A stretch of DNA of 13,014 nucleotides from the NCBI GenBank assembly GCA_027451265.1, contig DAIDJT010000040.1, forward strand, positions 1-13,014. Direction: 5' to 3'. Below are positions 1 through 7,403 of the stretch, in pieces. The stretch is from Bacteroidales bacterium. GTDB lineage: Bacteria > Bacteroidota > Bacteroidia > Bacteroidales > VadinHA17. The translations under genes and the position numbers were made by a program. Every line of letters begins with the position of its first letter. Positions within the stretch are counted from its first letter, which is position 1. The notes under the pieces were generated by a model that had not been told where the DNA came from, searched no databases, and saw only the letters and a list, made by a program, of their open reading frames with translations.

Positions 1-1188
1 GTACTCCCTCCATTTGTCAAAGGCATCCTGGACGGAACCGTATGCCGGATTCTCCAGGATATTGCGGAAGGCGTTGCAGAACCACGCGTTGCACGATTGT
101 GAAACTGCTTGCGGAAGGTTAAGGGGTGAGGCATGTGAGTGACACCCTACAGTAAGGGAGCCGGCATGGTAACCGTTGCTGCAACTGAAAAGGGACGTGG
201 GCCTTATTACATTCTCCTGGAGGCCAATGAGGCCGTTCATTATCTTGAAGGTGGAGCCGGGGGGATAGGAGGCCATCAGCGCCCTGTCAAAGAGCGGTTT
301 GACCGTATCAGCCTGGAGAACAGAAAAATTCTCTGACCTGATCCTGCCCACCAGAAGCGACGGATCATACGTGGGAGAGGAAACAAGCGTAAGAATCTCG
401 CCCGTTGAGGGCTCAATTGCAACTATTGACCCCGTCTTGTTCTGCATCAGCCTTTCACCATACTCCTGCAGCGTGAGGTCTATTGTGGACCACAGGTTGG
501 TACCGGGGATGGCCACCGTGTCATATCGCCCTTCGGCGTATGATCCCTTGATGTTGTTGTGGACATCAACAAGGAAAATATTCACTCCCTTCCGGCCCCT
601 GAGGTACTCTTCATATGATTTTTCTATTCCGCTGGTGCCAATGTAGTCACCGGACCGGTAATATTTGTCCCTGGCTATCAGTTTATTGTCAACTTCACCC
701 ACGTAACCCAGGAGGTGGGCTCCCACAGGCCTGGTATATTTCCTGAGTGTCCTTGCCTGTACGTAATAGCCCGGGAAACGGTAAAGTTCCTCCTGGAGCA
801 CGGCATAGGTCTCGGATGAGATCATCTTCATAAAGACTGAGGGGGCGCGCCGCGAATATGAGGTTGCAGCCTTCATCCTTGCCCTGAAATCATCCATTGT
901 GATACCCAGAATCTCATTGAACCTGACGGTATCGAATGCGCTGGTCTGGACAGGTATGACAAGCAGGTCATAGGCTGCCTGGTTGTAAACTATCAGTTCC
1001 CCGTTGCGGTCATAGATAAGACCACGGGCAGGGTATTGCGTGACAGGCCTGAGGGCATTGTTGGCGGCAGAGACACGGTAGGTCTTGTCAACTATCTGGA
1101 CATAAAACAACCGGGCAATCAGTATCAACGCCGCCAGCAGCACCAGCGCCATGATGAAGTATTTCCTGTTTGCATACCGGTCCTTCAT
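1..1188 (-). CDS. mrdA: Penicillin-binding protein 2 (peptidoglycan D,D-transpeptidase of the elongasome), 3' end cut by window edge
   Basis: Only the first 396 residues are in the window; the frame is open at base 1. Visible parts are a short cytoplasmic N-terminus, one membrane anchor at about residues 11-29, the PBP dimerisation region with the RGLIYDRNGE motif (55-64), and the first part of the transpeptidase domain. The catalytic tetrad S312-T-F-K315 lies in SYPPGSTFKIMNGL. The second active-site motif, S365-C-N367, is in SQSCNAWF. The third motif (KTG) would lie beyond the edge. In the family this periplasmic enzyme cross-links peptidoglycan during side-wall growth together with RodA and MreBCD. 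The gene starts 10 bases after mreD, and GGAGG at 1194-1198 gives a clear start. It is the last visible gene of the mre operon; rodA would be the expected next gene. A Cys/His-rich stretch (C336, C349, H350, H352) precedes SxN and could bind metal, but that is only a guess. Confidence 0.96.
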   Translation of the reverse strand, partial: MKDRYANRKYFIMALVLLAALILIARLFYVQIVDKTYRVSAANNALRPVTQYPARGLIYDRNGELIVYNQAAYDLLVIPVQTSAFDTVRFNEILGITMDDFRARMKAATSYSRRAPSVFMKMISSETYAVLQEELYRFPGYYVQARTLRKYTRPVGAHLLGYVGEVDNKLIARDKYYRSGDYIGTSGIEKSYEEYLRGRKGVNIFLVDVHNNIKGSYAEGRYDTVAIPGTNLWSTIDLTLQEYGERLMQNKTGSIVAIEPSTGEILTLVSSPTYDPSLLVGRIRSENFSVLQADTVKPLFDRALMASYPPGSTFKIMNGLIGLQENVIRPTSLFSCSNGYHAGSLTVGCHSHASPLNLPQAVSQSCNAWFCNAFRNILENPAYGSVQDAFDKWREY

Positions 1189-1201
1189 ACCCGCCTCCTC
1201 A
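1189..1201 (-). promoter_or_regulatory. Strong Shine-Dalgarno of mrdA overlapping the mreD stop
   Basis: On the minus strand the mreD stop reads straight into the ribosome-binding site: TGAGGAGGCGGGT followed by ATG. GGAGG (1194-1198) lies five bases before the start. The layout suggests that ribosomes finishing mreD re-initiate on mrdA. It fixes the mrdA start at 1188. Confidence 0.8.
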
Positions 1202-1702
1202 TCTGTGTGGCCTCATGAAGTCGAAAAGGACAATGAAGAAGGTGGTGACCATGGTGCTCAGCAACACTCTCAACAGGGTGTGAAAGAAATGCTTTAAGGT
1301 GAATATCTCCACGAAGAACAGGGCAAGATGATGCACCAGCACCACCGTGGCTGTGTAAATGAGGAACCAGCGCAGTCCGCTGCGGTATGATGAGGGAGAC
1401 ATGTCCCCTTCGGCTGCCTCGGCAGTAACGTTGAGAGACAGAACCCAGGGACGGACGAAGGAGGCAATCACTGTTGCAAAGGTATGTACACCCATCGTCC
1501 CTGTGAAGATATCAATCACAAACCCTGTAAGGAAGCCCAGGAGGAGAAGTATCCAGGAGGGGATTGAAACAGGAAGGATAAGGATGAACATCAGGTAGAC
1601 GTAAGGATTGACATACCCGCTGAACTCAATATTGTTGAAGATGATCAGCTGAAGCACCACAAGGAGGACAAAAGTGCCGGTATACCTGAGGATACTGTTC
1701 AT
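1199..1702 (-). CDS. mreD: Rod shape-determining protein MreD
   Basis: This 167-residue protein is almost wholly hydrophobic, with about five likely membrane helices (roughly residues 8-25, 30-48, 50-75, 105-130 and 135-162). It has few recognisable motifs, as is usual for MreD. Identification rests on size, membrane profile and position between mreC and mrdA. MreD is an inner-membrane partner of MreC and helps couple the MreB filament to PBP2-RodA. Its start overlaps the mreC stop by four bases (ATGA), and GGAGG seven bases upstream confirms it. The internal stretch GFVIDIFTGTMGVHTFATV fits the conserved G-x-x-x-D-x-x-x-G core of the family. Length is typical. Confidence 0.9.
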   Translation of the reverse strand: MNSILRYTGTFVLLVVLQLIIFNNIEFSGYVNPYVYLMFILILPVSIPSWILLLLGFLTGFVIDIFTGTMGVHTFATVIASFVRPWVLSLNVTAEAAEGDMSPSSYRSGLRWFLIYTATVVLVHHLALFFVEIFTLKHFFHTLLRVLLSTMVTTFFIVLFDFMRPHR

Positions 1703-2523
1703 TTCACCACCTCCTCTTCAAGCTTTTCCCTCTCGTCCTTTTTAAGGTTCCCGATGACGTACACATCCGTCAGTTTCTTGAAATCAACAGAGAGCAGGAC
1801 CTTCAGCGAGACGAAGTCGCCTCCGCGCTTCTGGTCTCCGGTAAGGGTGCCGGCCATAAGCCCGGCCGGGAAGATGGCCGAATAGCCACTGGTAACAATG
1901 GTATCGCCCTCATTTACCGCAACATGATGAGGTATCTCAGAGAGTCTTGCATAGCGGTGGTTTGTACCGTCCCATGTCAGGGAGCCGAAATAGTCATTGC
2001 GTGCAATACTAGCACTGAGCCGGAAATCGGTGTTCAGAAGAGACATCACCACGGAGAAGTTTGGCGAGACACCAACCACTACCCCTACGACTCCTGAAGG
2101 GGAGGCTACCCCCATGCCAACGGCCACGCCATGCTTTGATCCCCTGTCAAGGGTAATGAAGTTTTTTTGCTTGTTGACCGAATTGCTGATGACCCTGGCG
2201 TTCAGGTAGGTGTAACTGATACCGCTGATTGTGTCATGTACTCCGGAAAATCCTTCAGAGGGCCTGGCAGACAGTTCCTCGAGATGCCTCCGAAGCATAG
2301 TGTTCTCTTTTACGAGTTCTTCGTTTACACTCCGCAGACGGAAATAGTATGTGCCTCTTTCCAGCCTCCTCGCAACAAATCCGGAAATATTGCGTGACAG
2401 GCCGTAGAAGACTGTCTGATGGTAGTTATGCGATGTTGAGATCATGACAAGAGCCACCGCTTCCAGCACAAGGAAAAGGATCAGGGTTTTAAACCTGAGC
2501 AGGAAGTTCAGAAGGCTTCTCAT
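1699..2523 (-). CDS. mreC: Rod shape-determining protein MreC
   Basis: This 274-residue bitopic membrane protein has a basic cytoplasmic N-terminus (MRSLLNFLLRFK), one membrane helix at about residues 12-30, and a predicted coiled coil at about 45-88 that mediates dimerisation. The periplasmic two-lobed beta domain follows. Family hallmarks are ITLDRGSKHGVAVGMGV (123-139) followed by SPSGVVGVV, and VTSGYSAIFPAGLMAGTL (210-227). MreC links the cytoplasmic MreB filament to PBP2 in the periplasm and is thought to activate it. The gene lies 13 bases after mreB and overlaps mreD by four bases. The tail is short and highly charged. Length and domain order are normal. Confidence 0.95.
   Translation of the reverse strand: MRSLLNFLLRFKTLILFLVLEAVALVMISTSHNYHQTVFYGLSRNISGFVARRLERGTYYFRLRSVNEELVKENTMLRRHLEELSARPSEGFSGVHDTISGISYTYLNARVISNSVNKQKNFITLDRGSKHGVAVGMGVASPSGVVGVVVGVSPNFSVVMSLLNTDFRLSASIARNDYFGSLTWDGTNHRYARLSEIPHHVAVNEGDTIVTSGYSAIFPAGLMAGTLTGDQKRGGDFVSLKVLLSVDFKKLTDVYVIGNLKKDEREKLEEEVVK
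1705..1716 (-). promoter_or_regulatory. Shine-Dalgarno of mreD inside the last codons of mreC
   Basis: The minus strand reads GAGGAGGTGGTG just before AAATG. GGAGG (1710-1714) is seven bases from the mreD ATG. The same bases encode the Glu-Glu-Val-Val tail of MreC. With the ATGA stop/start overlap, this points to translational coupling of MreC and MreD, which are needed in balanced amounts. Confidence 0.75.
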
Positions 2524-2536
2524 TCATGAACAGGAT

Positions 2537-3559
2537 TTATCTCATCAGGAACGGGTACTTCTCTACATTCTTCAGTGCCACACCGGTGCCTCTGACAACT
2601 GCGTGAAGCGGGTCCTCAGACACCCTGAAGGGTATGTTAATCTTGTCAGTGAGACGCTTGTCAAGGCCACGCAGCAGGGCGCCGCCACCTGCAAGGAACA
2701 CTCCCTTGTTGACGATGTCAGCGTACAGCTCCGGAGGAGTCTGTTCGAGCACCTGAAGGACTGATGCCTCTATCTTGGTGAGTGATTTGTCAAGGCAGTA
2801 AGCAATCTCCTGGTATGAAACCGGAATCTCAATGGGGAGCGAGGTCATCAGGTTAGGACCGCGTACCACAAAGTCAGCAGGCGGATTTTCAATGTCAGGC
2901 AGCGCTGCGCCGACTGCAATCTTGATATCCTCGGCTGTTTTCTCACCAATTTTTATGTTATGCTGATGACGCATGTAGGCCTGGATGTCAGAGGTGAAGC
3001 CATCTCCGGCTACTCTTATTGACCTGTTGCATACAATGCCTCCAAGGGCGATCACTGCAATCTCCGTTGTTCCGCCGCCTATATCCACCACCATGCATCC
3101 CTCGGGGGCTTCAACATCAAGGCCGATGCCTATTGCAGCGGCCATCGGTTCATAGATCAGGTAGACGTCCCTTCCGCCGGCGTGTTCCGAAGAGTCACGC
3201 ACCGCCCTTATTTCCACCTCAGTGCTGCCACAGGGAATGCCAACAACCATTTTAAGTGACGGTGAAAAGAACTTGGGCCCGGTGTTGATCATCTTGATCA
3301 TGCCCCGTATCATCAGCTCGGCAGCGTGGAAGTCAGCGATGACACCATCGCGAAGCGGCCTGATGACCCTTATGTTTTCGTGGGTCCTGCCATGCATTTG
3401 CCTTGCTCTGTCGCCAATGGCAATGAGCTTGCCAGTATTCCTGTCGATGGCCACTATTGAGGGCTCATCAACAACAAGCTTGTCATTTGCAATTATATTT
3501 GTATTGGCCGTACCCAGGTCTATTGCAACCTCCTGTGAAAGAAAAGAAAATAATCCCAT
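2537..3559 (-). CDS. mreB: Rod shape-determining protein MreB (bacterial actin homologue)
   Basis: A full-length (340-residue) actin-fold ATPase. The phosphate-1 loop is VAIDLGTANTNI (11-22), the phosphate-2 loop VVDIGGGTTEIAVI (157-170), and the adenosine motif GVFLAGGGALLRGL (286-299). The conserved YEPMAAAIG segment (136-144) carries the glutamate expected to position the catalytic water. The N-terminal MGLFSFLSQEVAIDL resembles the short membrane-binding leader of other MreBs. MreB polymerises along the inner membrane and orients lateral wall synthesis by MreCD, RodA and PBP2. AAGGA (3563-3567) lies three bases before the ATG. It sits 32 bases after purH and 13 before mreC and is very likely co-transcribed with both. 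Confidence 0.98.
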   Translation of the reverse strand: MGLFSFLSQEVAIDLGTANTNIIANDKLVVDEPSIVAIDRNTGKLIAIGDRARQMHGRTHENIRVIRPLRDGVIADFHAAELMIRGMIKMINTGPKFFSPSLKMVVGIPCGSTEVEIRAVRDSSEHAGGRDVYLIYEPMAAAIGIGLDVEAPEGCMVVDIGGGTTEIAVIALGGIVCNRSIRVAGDGFTSDIQAYMRHQHNIKIGEKTAEDIKIAVGAALPDIENPPADFVVRGPNLMTSLPIEIPVSYQEIAYCLDKSLTKIEASVLQVLEQTPPELYADIVNKGVFLAGGGALLRGLDKRLTDKINIPFRVSEDPLHAVVRGTGVALKNVEKYPFLMR

Positions 3560-3591
3560 AGGTCCTTGAAACTGTTTCTTGTTAGTCTATT

Positions 3592-5118
3592 TTAATGTTT
3601 GAAATGTCTTACACCTGTAAAAACCATTGCCACACCTGTTTTATTGCAGTAATCGATTGATTCCTGATCACGTACCGATCCTCCGGGCTGAACAACGGCG
3701 GAAATTCCCGCTTCATGAGCGGTGGTCACCGAGTCAGCGAAGGGGAAGTATGCATCAGAAGCCATCACTGCCCCTTCAAGTGAGAAGCCGAAAGCCTGTG
3801 CCTTGTTGATTGCCTGGCGAAGGGCATCAATCCTGGATGTCTGTCCTATGCCGCTGGCACACAGCTGCCGCCCCCTGGCCAGCACAATAGCATTGGAGCG
3901 GCTGTGTTTCACTATCTTGTTGGCAAAGACCATATCATCGTACTCCTCCTCCGTAGGATGCCTCCCGGTGACTGGTTTCATCATGGAAGCAGTCTCTGTG
4001 GAACCGTCACGGTCCTGCCAGAGGACGCCGCCCAGCATCGACCTGAATGAGGCTTTTTCATTTCCGGCGCTTTTACGCTGCAGGATGATCCTGTTCTTTT
4101 TGGAGCTGAGGATCTTTACCGCGCCCGGCGTGAAGGAGGGGGCCATCACCACCTCCAGGAAAACCTTGTCCATCTCTGCGGCAGCAATATCATCTATCTC
4201 CCGGTTCACTATCACCACACCCCCGTAAGCCGAGACAGGATCACAGGCCAGCGCATCGTCCCACGCCTCCTTCAGCGCCGGGCGCGAAGCCACTCCGCAA
4301 GCATTGTTGTGCTTGATGACGGCACAGGTGACCTCTTCAAACTCGTCAATGAGATTGATGGCTGACTCGATGTCAAGGAGGTTGTTGTAGGAGATCTCCT
4401 TTCCGTGAAGTTGGACGAATACCCTGTCAAGGTCGCCGAAAAAGACACCTTTCTGGTGGGGGTTCTCCCCGTATCTCAGTATATGGGACTCTGTTATGCT
4501 CTTACTGAACACAGTTGCATCTCCGTTCCTGTTGAACCAGTTGAAGATGGCTGTGTCATAATGAGATGTCATTGCGAATGCTTCGAGAGCGAATCGGTAA
4601 CGTTCATCAGAACTTACTTTGCCCCTGCCATTCTCAAGTATTTCCATCAGTGAGCCATACTGGTTCCTTGATGATACTATCAGCACGTCAGCCCAGTTCT
4701 TGGCTCCGGCCCTTATCAGCGAGATGCCGCCGATGTCTATCTTCTCAATGATCTCCTGGTCAGTGGCACCTGAAGCTACCGTCTCCTCAAACGGATACAG
4801 GTCAACAATCACAAGGTCAAACAGAGGGATGTTGTACTCTGCCACCTGTTTCATGTCAGTCTCATTTTCCCTCCTGGCAAGTATGCCGCCAAAAACTCCG
4901 GGATGCAGGGTTTTTACCCGCCCTCCCAGGATGGAAGGATAGGTAGTTATCTCCTCAACCTTCCCTGCCGGGACACCTGCAGCGGTGATGAAATCCCATG
5001 AGCCGCCCGTCGAAATGATTGTTACACCCAGCTCACTCAGTTTTTTCACAATGGCTTCGAGGCCATCCTTATAATAAACCGAAACAAAGGCTCTCTTTAT
5101 TTTTATGTCACTCATCAT
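3592..5118 (-). CDS. purH: Bifunctional AICAR formyltransferase / IMP cyclohydrolase
   Basis: This cytosolic enzyme catalyses the last two steps of purine synthesis: AICAR is formylated from 10-formyl-THF, then the ring is closed to IMP. The N-terminal cyclohydrolase (MGS-like) domain, about 1-150, has ISTGGSWDFI (35-44) and GGRVKTLHPGVFGGILARR (65-83). The C-terminal formyltransferase domain has LRYGENPHQ (214-222), the catalytic K269-H270 pair in VIKHNNACG, and ASDAYFPFADSV (453-464). At 508 residues it is full length. The start could be either of two tandem ATGs (5118 or 5115); the second gives the more usual MSDIK start. There is no Shine-Dalgarno, and an AT-rich leader precedes the start. 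It heads the mre operon, an arrangement known from other Bacteroidota. Confidence 0.98.
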   Translation of the reverse strand: MMSDIKIKRAFVSVYYKDGLEAIVKKLSELGVTIISTGGSWDFITAAGVPAGKVEEITTYPSILGGRVKTLHPGVFGGILARRENETDMKQVAEYNIPLFDLVIVDLYPFEETVASGATDQEIIEKIDIGGISLIRAGAKNWADVLIVSSRNQYGSLMEILENGRGKVSSDERYRFALEAFAMTSHYDTAIFNWFNRNGDATVFSKSITESHILRYGENPHQKGVFFGDLDRVFVQLHGKEISYNNLLDIESAINLIDEFEEVTCAVIKHNNACGVASRPALKEAWDDALACDPVSAYGGVVIVNREIDDIAAAEMDKVFLEVVMAPSFTPGAVKILSSKKNRIILQRKSAGNEKASFRSMLGGVLWQDRDGSTETASMMKPVTGRHPTEEEYDDMVFANKIVKHSRSNAIVLARGRQLCASGIGQTSRIDALRQAINKAQAFGFSLEGAVMASDAYFPFADSVTTAHEAGISAVVQPGGSVRDQESIDYCNKTGVAMVFTGVRHFKH

Positions 5119-5159
5119 AAATGACTTAGATTAACGATACAACGGCAGAATCAATCGGA

Positions 5160-5188
5160 TAAAAGTATATATTTTTTTTGATTGTCAA
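5160..5188 (-). promoter_or_regulatory. Putative Bacteroidota-type promoter for purH-mreBCD-mrdA
   Basis: On the minus strand a TTG (-33 core, 5186-5188) is followed after 18 bases by TACTTTTA (5160-5167). The latter matches seven of eight positions of the Bacteroidota -7 element TAnnTTTG. The spacer contains a run of eight A's. The predicted transcription start is near 5154, giving a leader of about 36 bases. A sigma70 reading (TTGACA with TATACT) fails because the two would be only 13 bases apart. Confidence 0.5.
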
Positions 5189-5228
5189 TGTCGGCAAATA
5201 ATTGAATTGATGATTTATTGCGGATGTA

Positions 5229-5255
5229 TTGATGTTTCATATTTGACTATCTTTG
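5229..5255 (+). promoter_or_regulatory. Putative Bacteroidota-type promoter for the ABC permease gene
   Basis: TATCTTTG at 5248-5255 is an exact match to TAnnTTTG. A TTG at 5229-5231 lies 16 bases upstream, slightly closer than the usual 17-23. Predicted transcription starts near 5261, about 15 bases before the ATG at 5277. An alternative in-frame TTG at 5253 is the tail of this element and so cannot be the translation start if the promoter is real. Confidence 0.5.
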
Positions 5256-5276
5256 ATCGGAATAAAAGACGGGGAC

Positions 5277-6524
5277 ATGTGGTTAAAAATGTTCAGGGAG
5301 AGCTTTATGTTCGCCTTCGGTTCTGTGGTGGTCAATAAGCTTCGTACCTTTCTATCACTTTTCGGAATTACTATCGGGATATTGTCTATCATCTCCGTAT
5401 TCACGGTATTTGACTGGATGGAGAAAAGCATAAGGGACAGCATAGCCACCCTGGGTGACAATACAATCTATGTTGAGAAATGGCCATGGACCTCTGATGC
5501 CAACATAAAGTGGTGGGATATGATGAAGTGGCAGCCCCCTTCGATGGAGGACTATGAAGCGATAGTCAGAAGGTCTGCCTCTGCGGAGGCCTTATGCTAT
5601 TCAGTCGGATCATCGGAGGCTATTAAATACCGCGGCAACCTGTTAAGTGATACATATGTTTCTGCTGCCACGCATGACTTTGAGAATGTAAGGTCATTCG
5701 AGATTGAAAAAGGCCGCTATTTCACCCTGTCAGAGTCATCCTCAGGCAAACCGGTAGCAATTCTCGGTTATGAGGTGGCTGACAAGCTTTTTGGAAATGT
5801 GCCGCCGGTAGGCAAGGAGATTACTATAAACAAATACAAAGCACAGGTCATAGGTGTCTTTAAAAAGGAAGGCAAAGGCGGTATGAGTGACAATGGCATG
5901 GATCAGGCAGTGCTGGTTCCGCTCAACTTCAGCCGTCAGTTCATCAACTTCCGCAATCCGTTCCTCAACTCTGACATCATGATCAGAGGTAAAGAGGGAG
6001 TCCCGGTTCAGCAGCTTTCAGACGAGGTGGTGATGATTCTTCGCGCCGCCAGGCGAATAGGGCCCGGGAAGGAAAACACCTTCTCAATCAACAGGGCCAG
6101 CCAGATTACAAGCACCCTTGAGCCAGTATTCAGGGGCATCAACATAGCGGGATGGATCATCGGGGGCTTCTCCATCCTTGTGGGGGGATTCGGAATTGCC
6201 AACATCATGTTTGTCTCCGTCCGCGAACGTACCAGCATCATAGGCATCCAGATGGCTCTCGGGGCAAAGAGGAGGTGGATACTTCAGCAATTCCTTACCG
6301 AGTCAGTGCTGCTCTCAGTCACCGGAGGCATACTTGGACTGATACTTGTATTTATCGGGACTCTTTTTGTCAATTACTTCTTTACCCTGGGGATGCATCT
6401 TACTGCTGGCAACATACTGCTTGCAGTTAGCATTTCTGCTGCTATCGGGATTGTAGCGGGCTTTGCTCCCGCTTCTTCTGCCTCAAGAATGAACCCGGTT
6501 GAGGCAATAGGGTACTCATTCTGA
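5277..6524 (+). CDS. FtsX/MacB-type ABC transporter permease
   Basis: A 415-residue permease with the MacB layout. It has an N-terminal membrane helix (about 24-46, after FAFGSVVVNKLRTFLSLFGI), a large periplasmic MacB-core domain (about 50-270), and three C-terminal helices (about 288-315, 340-370 and 378-400). The FtsX-domain signature VSVRERTSIIGIQMALGAKR (313-332) and the ending RMNPVEAIGYSF are typical. Such proteins pair with a small ATPase to move lipoproteins, peptides or macrolides, or to drive periplasmic machinery mechanically. No LolD/MacB-type ATPase is beside it, so its partner must be encoded elsewhere. The ATG at 5277 was chosen over an in-frame TTG 24 bases upstream, because the latter lies inside a promoter-like element. 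The substrate is unknown. The gene converges with rsmA. Confidence 0.9.
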   Translation: MWLKMFRESFMFAFGSVVVNKLRTFLSLFGITIGILSIISVFTVFDWMEKSIRDSIATLGDNTIYVEKWPWTSDANIKWWDMMKWQPPSMEDYEAIVRRSASAEALCYSVGSSEAIKYRGNLLSDTYVSAATHDFENVRSFEIEKGRYFTLSESSSGKPVAILGYEVADKLFGNVPPVGKEITINKYKAQVIGVFKKEGKGGMSDNGMDQAVLVPLNFSRQFINFRNPFLNSDIMIRGKEGVPVQQLSDEVVMILRAARRIGPGKENTFSINRASQITSTLEPVFRGINIAGWIIGGFSILVGGFGIANIMFVSVRERTSIIGIQMALGAKRRWILQQFLTESVLLSVTGGILGLILVFIGTLFVNYFFTLGMHLTAGNILLAVSISAAIGIVAGFAPASSASRMNPVEAIGYSF

Positions 6525-6550
6525 TAGTTGATCCGTACGGGGTCTTGTTG

Positions 6551-6595
6551 CAGTCACACAATCATGCAAAACTGCGGGTCGTGGGGCCGTGACTG
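6551..6595. repeat. 7-base inverted repeat between convergent genes
   Basis: CAGTCAC (6551-6557) and GTGACTG (6589-6595) are perfect inverted copies separated by 31 bases, in the 94-base gap between the permease stop and the end of rsmA. No T-run follows on either strand, so it is not a standard intrinsic terminator. It may be chance, or part of a weak structure ending the convergent transcripts. Confidence 0.25.
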
Positions 6596-6618
6596 GTCTG
6601 AAATTTCTGATTCGAAGG

Positions 6619-7395
6619 TTATAATTTATTTGCTTCCACCCAGTTAGTAAGCTCCACAAACTGACTGACCGACAGTTGCTCAGCTCTCATTGAGAGGAGC
6701 GGCATGTCCCCGGCGTCGGAGCTAACCATCGCCCGGATAGGGTTGCGCAGCATCTTGCGCCGCTGGTTGAAACAACGCTTGACGACACTCACAAACAGTT
6801 TCTCGTCACATTCCAGCCGTTCCACTTTGTTGCGGGTCAGTCTTATAACAGCCGATTTGACCTTGGGAGGAGGCGAAAATACATGCTCGCTGACGGTAAA
6901 AAGGTATTCAATGTCATACCAGGCACGGAGGAGAACGCTCAGTATGCCGTAGACACGGCTGCCGGGCCCGGAACATATCCGCTCCGCAACCTCCTTCTGA
7001 ACCATTCCCACTGTCTCCGTCACATGGTCACGGTTATCCAGGATTTTGAAAAAAATCTGGCTTGAAATGTTATAGGGGAAGTTCCCGATGACTGCAACAT
7101 GGTGCCCGAATGGCTGCAGGTCAATATCCAGGAAATCGCCTTCGATTATCTCCACCAGGCCTCCCAGGTTTTGCCTCAGATAATCAACTGACTCGCGGTC
7201 TATCTCAACCACCTTCAGCGAGGGGAAAATCCTTTCAGCAAGAAAATGAGTCAGCACCCCCATCCCCGGCCCGACCTCCACCACTGAGTCACAACCATCG
7301 GCACTGAGGCTGTCTACAATAGCAGCCGCAATCCGCTTATCCTTAAGGAAATGCTGTCCGAGGTGCTTCTTGGGTCTGACATAACCATTTGACAT
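6619..7395 (-). CDS. rsmA: 16S rRNA (adenine-1518/1519 N6)-dimethyltransferase
   Basis: RsmA/KsgA uses S-adenosylmethionine to dimethylate two adjacent adenines in the 3' hairpin of 16S rRNA, a late step of small-subunit assembly. The 258-residue protein starts with the family motif VRPKKHLGQHFLKD (6-19). SAM-binding motif I is VVEVGPGMGVLT (38-49), the acidic residue of motif II is in VVEIDR (62-67), and catalytic motif IV is NFPYNISS (105-112). The loop FSPPPKVKSAVIRL (173-186) and the helical C-terminal domain follow. The frame stays open upstream to 7560, but that extension lies inside the preceding transporter gene, and the family begins at this ATG. AGGA overlapping the transporter stop, six bases from the ATG, supports it. 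The eight-base gap indicates co-transcription with the transporter. Confidence 0.97.
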   Translation of the reverse strand: MSNGYVRPKKHLGQHFLKDKRIAAAIVDSLSADGCDSVVEVGPGMGVLTHFLAERIFPSLKVVEIDRESVDYLRQNLGGLVEIIEGDFLDIDLQPFGHHVAVIGNFPYNISSQIFFKILDNRDHVTETVGMVQKEVAERICSGPGSRVYGILSVLLRAWYDIEYLFTVSEHVFSPPPKVKSAVIRLTRNKVERLECDEKLFVSVVKRCFNQRRKMLRNPIRAMVSSDAGDMPLLSMRAEQLSVSQFVELTNWVEANKL

Positions 7396-7403
7396 GGCAG
7401 TTC

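Noticed and set aside
299..646. 115-codon open frame on the plus strand
   Set aside because: Antisense to mrdA, whose catalytic motifs are clear on the minus strand.
3722..4228. 168-codon open frame on the plus strand
   Set aside because: It lies wholly inside purH on the opposite strand, has no recognisable domain, and is a by-product of purH codon use.
5165..5190. Sigma70-type promoter TTGACA / TATACT before purH
   Set aside because: The two boxes are only 13 bases apart. The Bacteroidota reading (TTG, 18 bases, TACTTTTA) fits better.
6551..6595. Terminator for the convergent permease and rsmA genes
   Set aside because: The inverted repeat has only seven pairs, a 31-base loop and no T-run on either strand.
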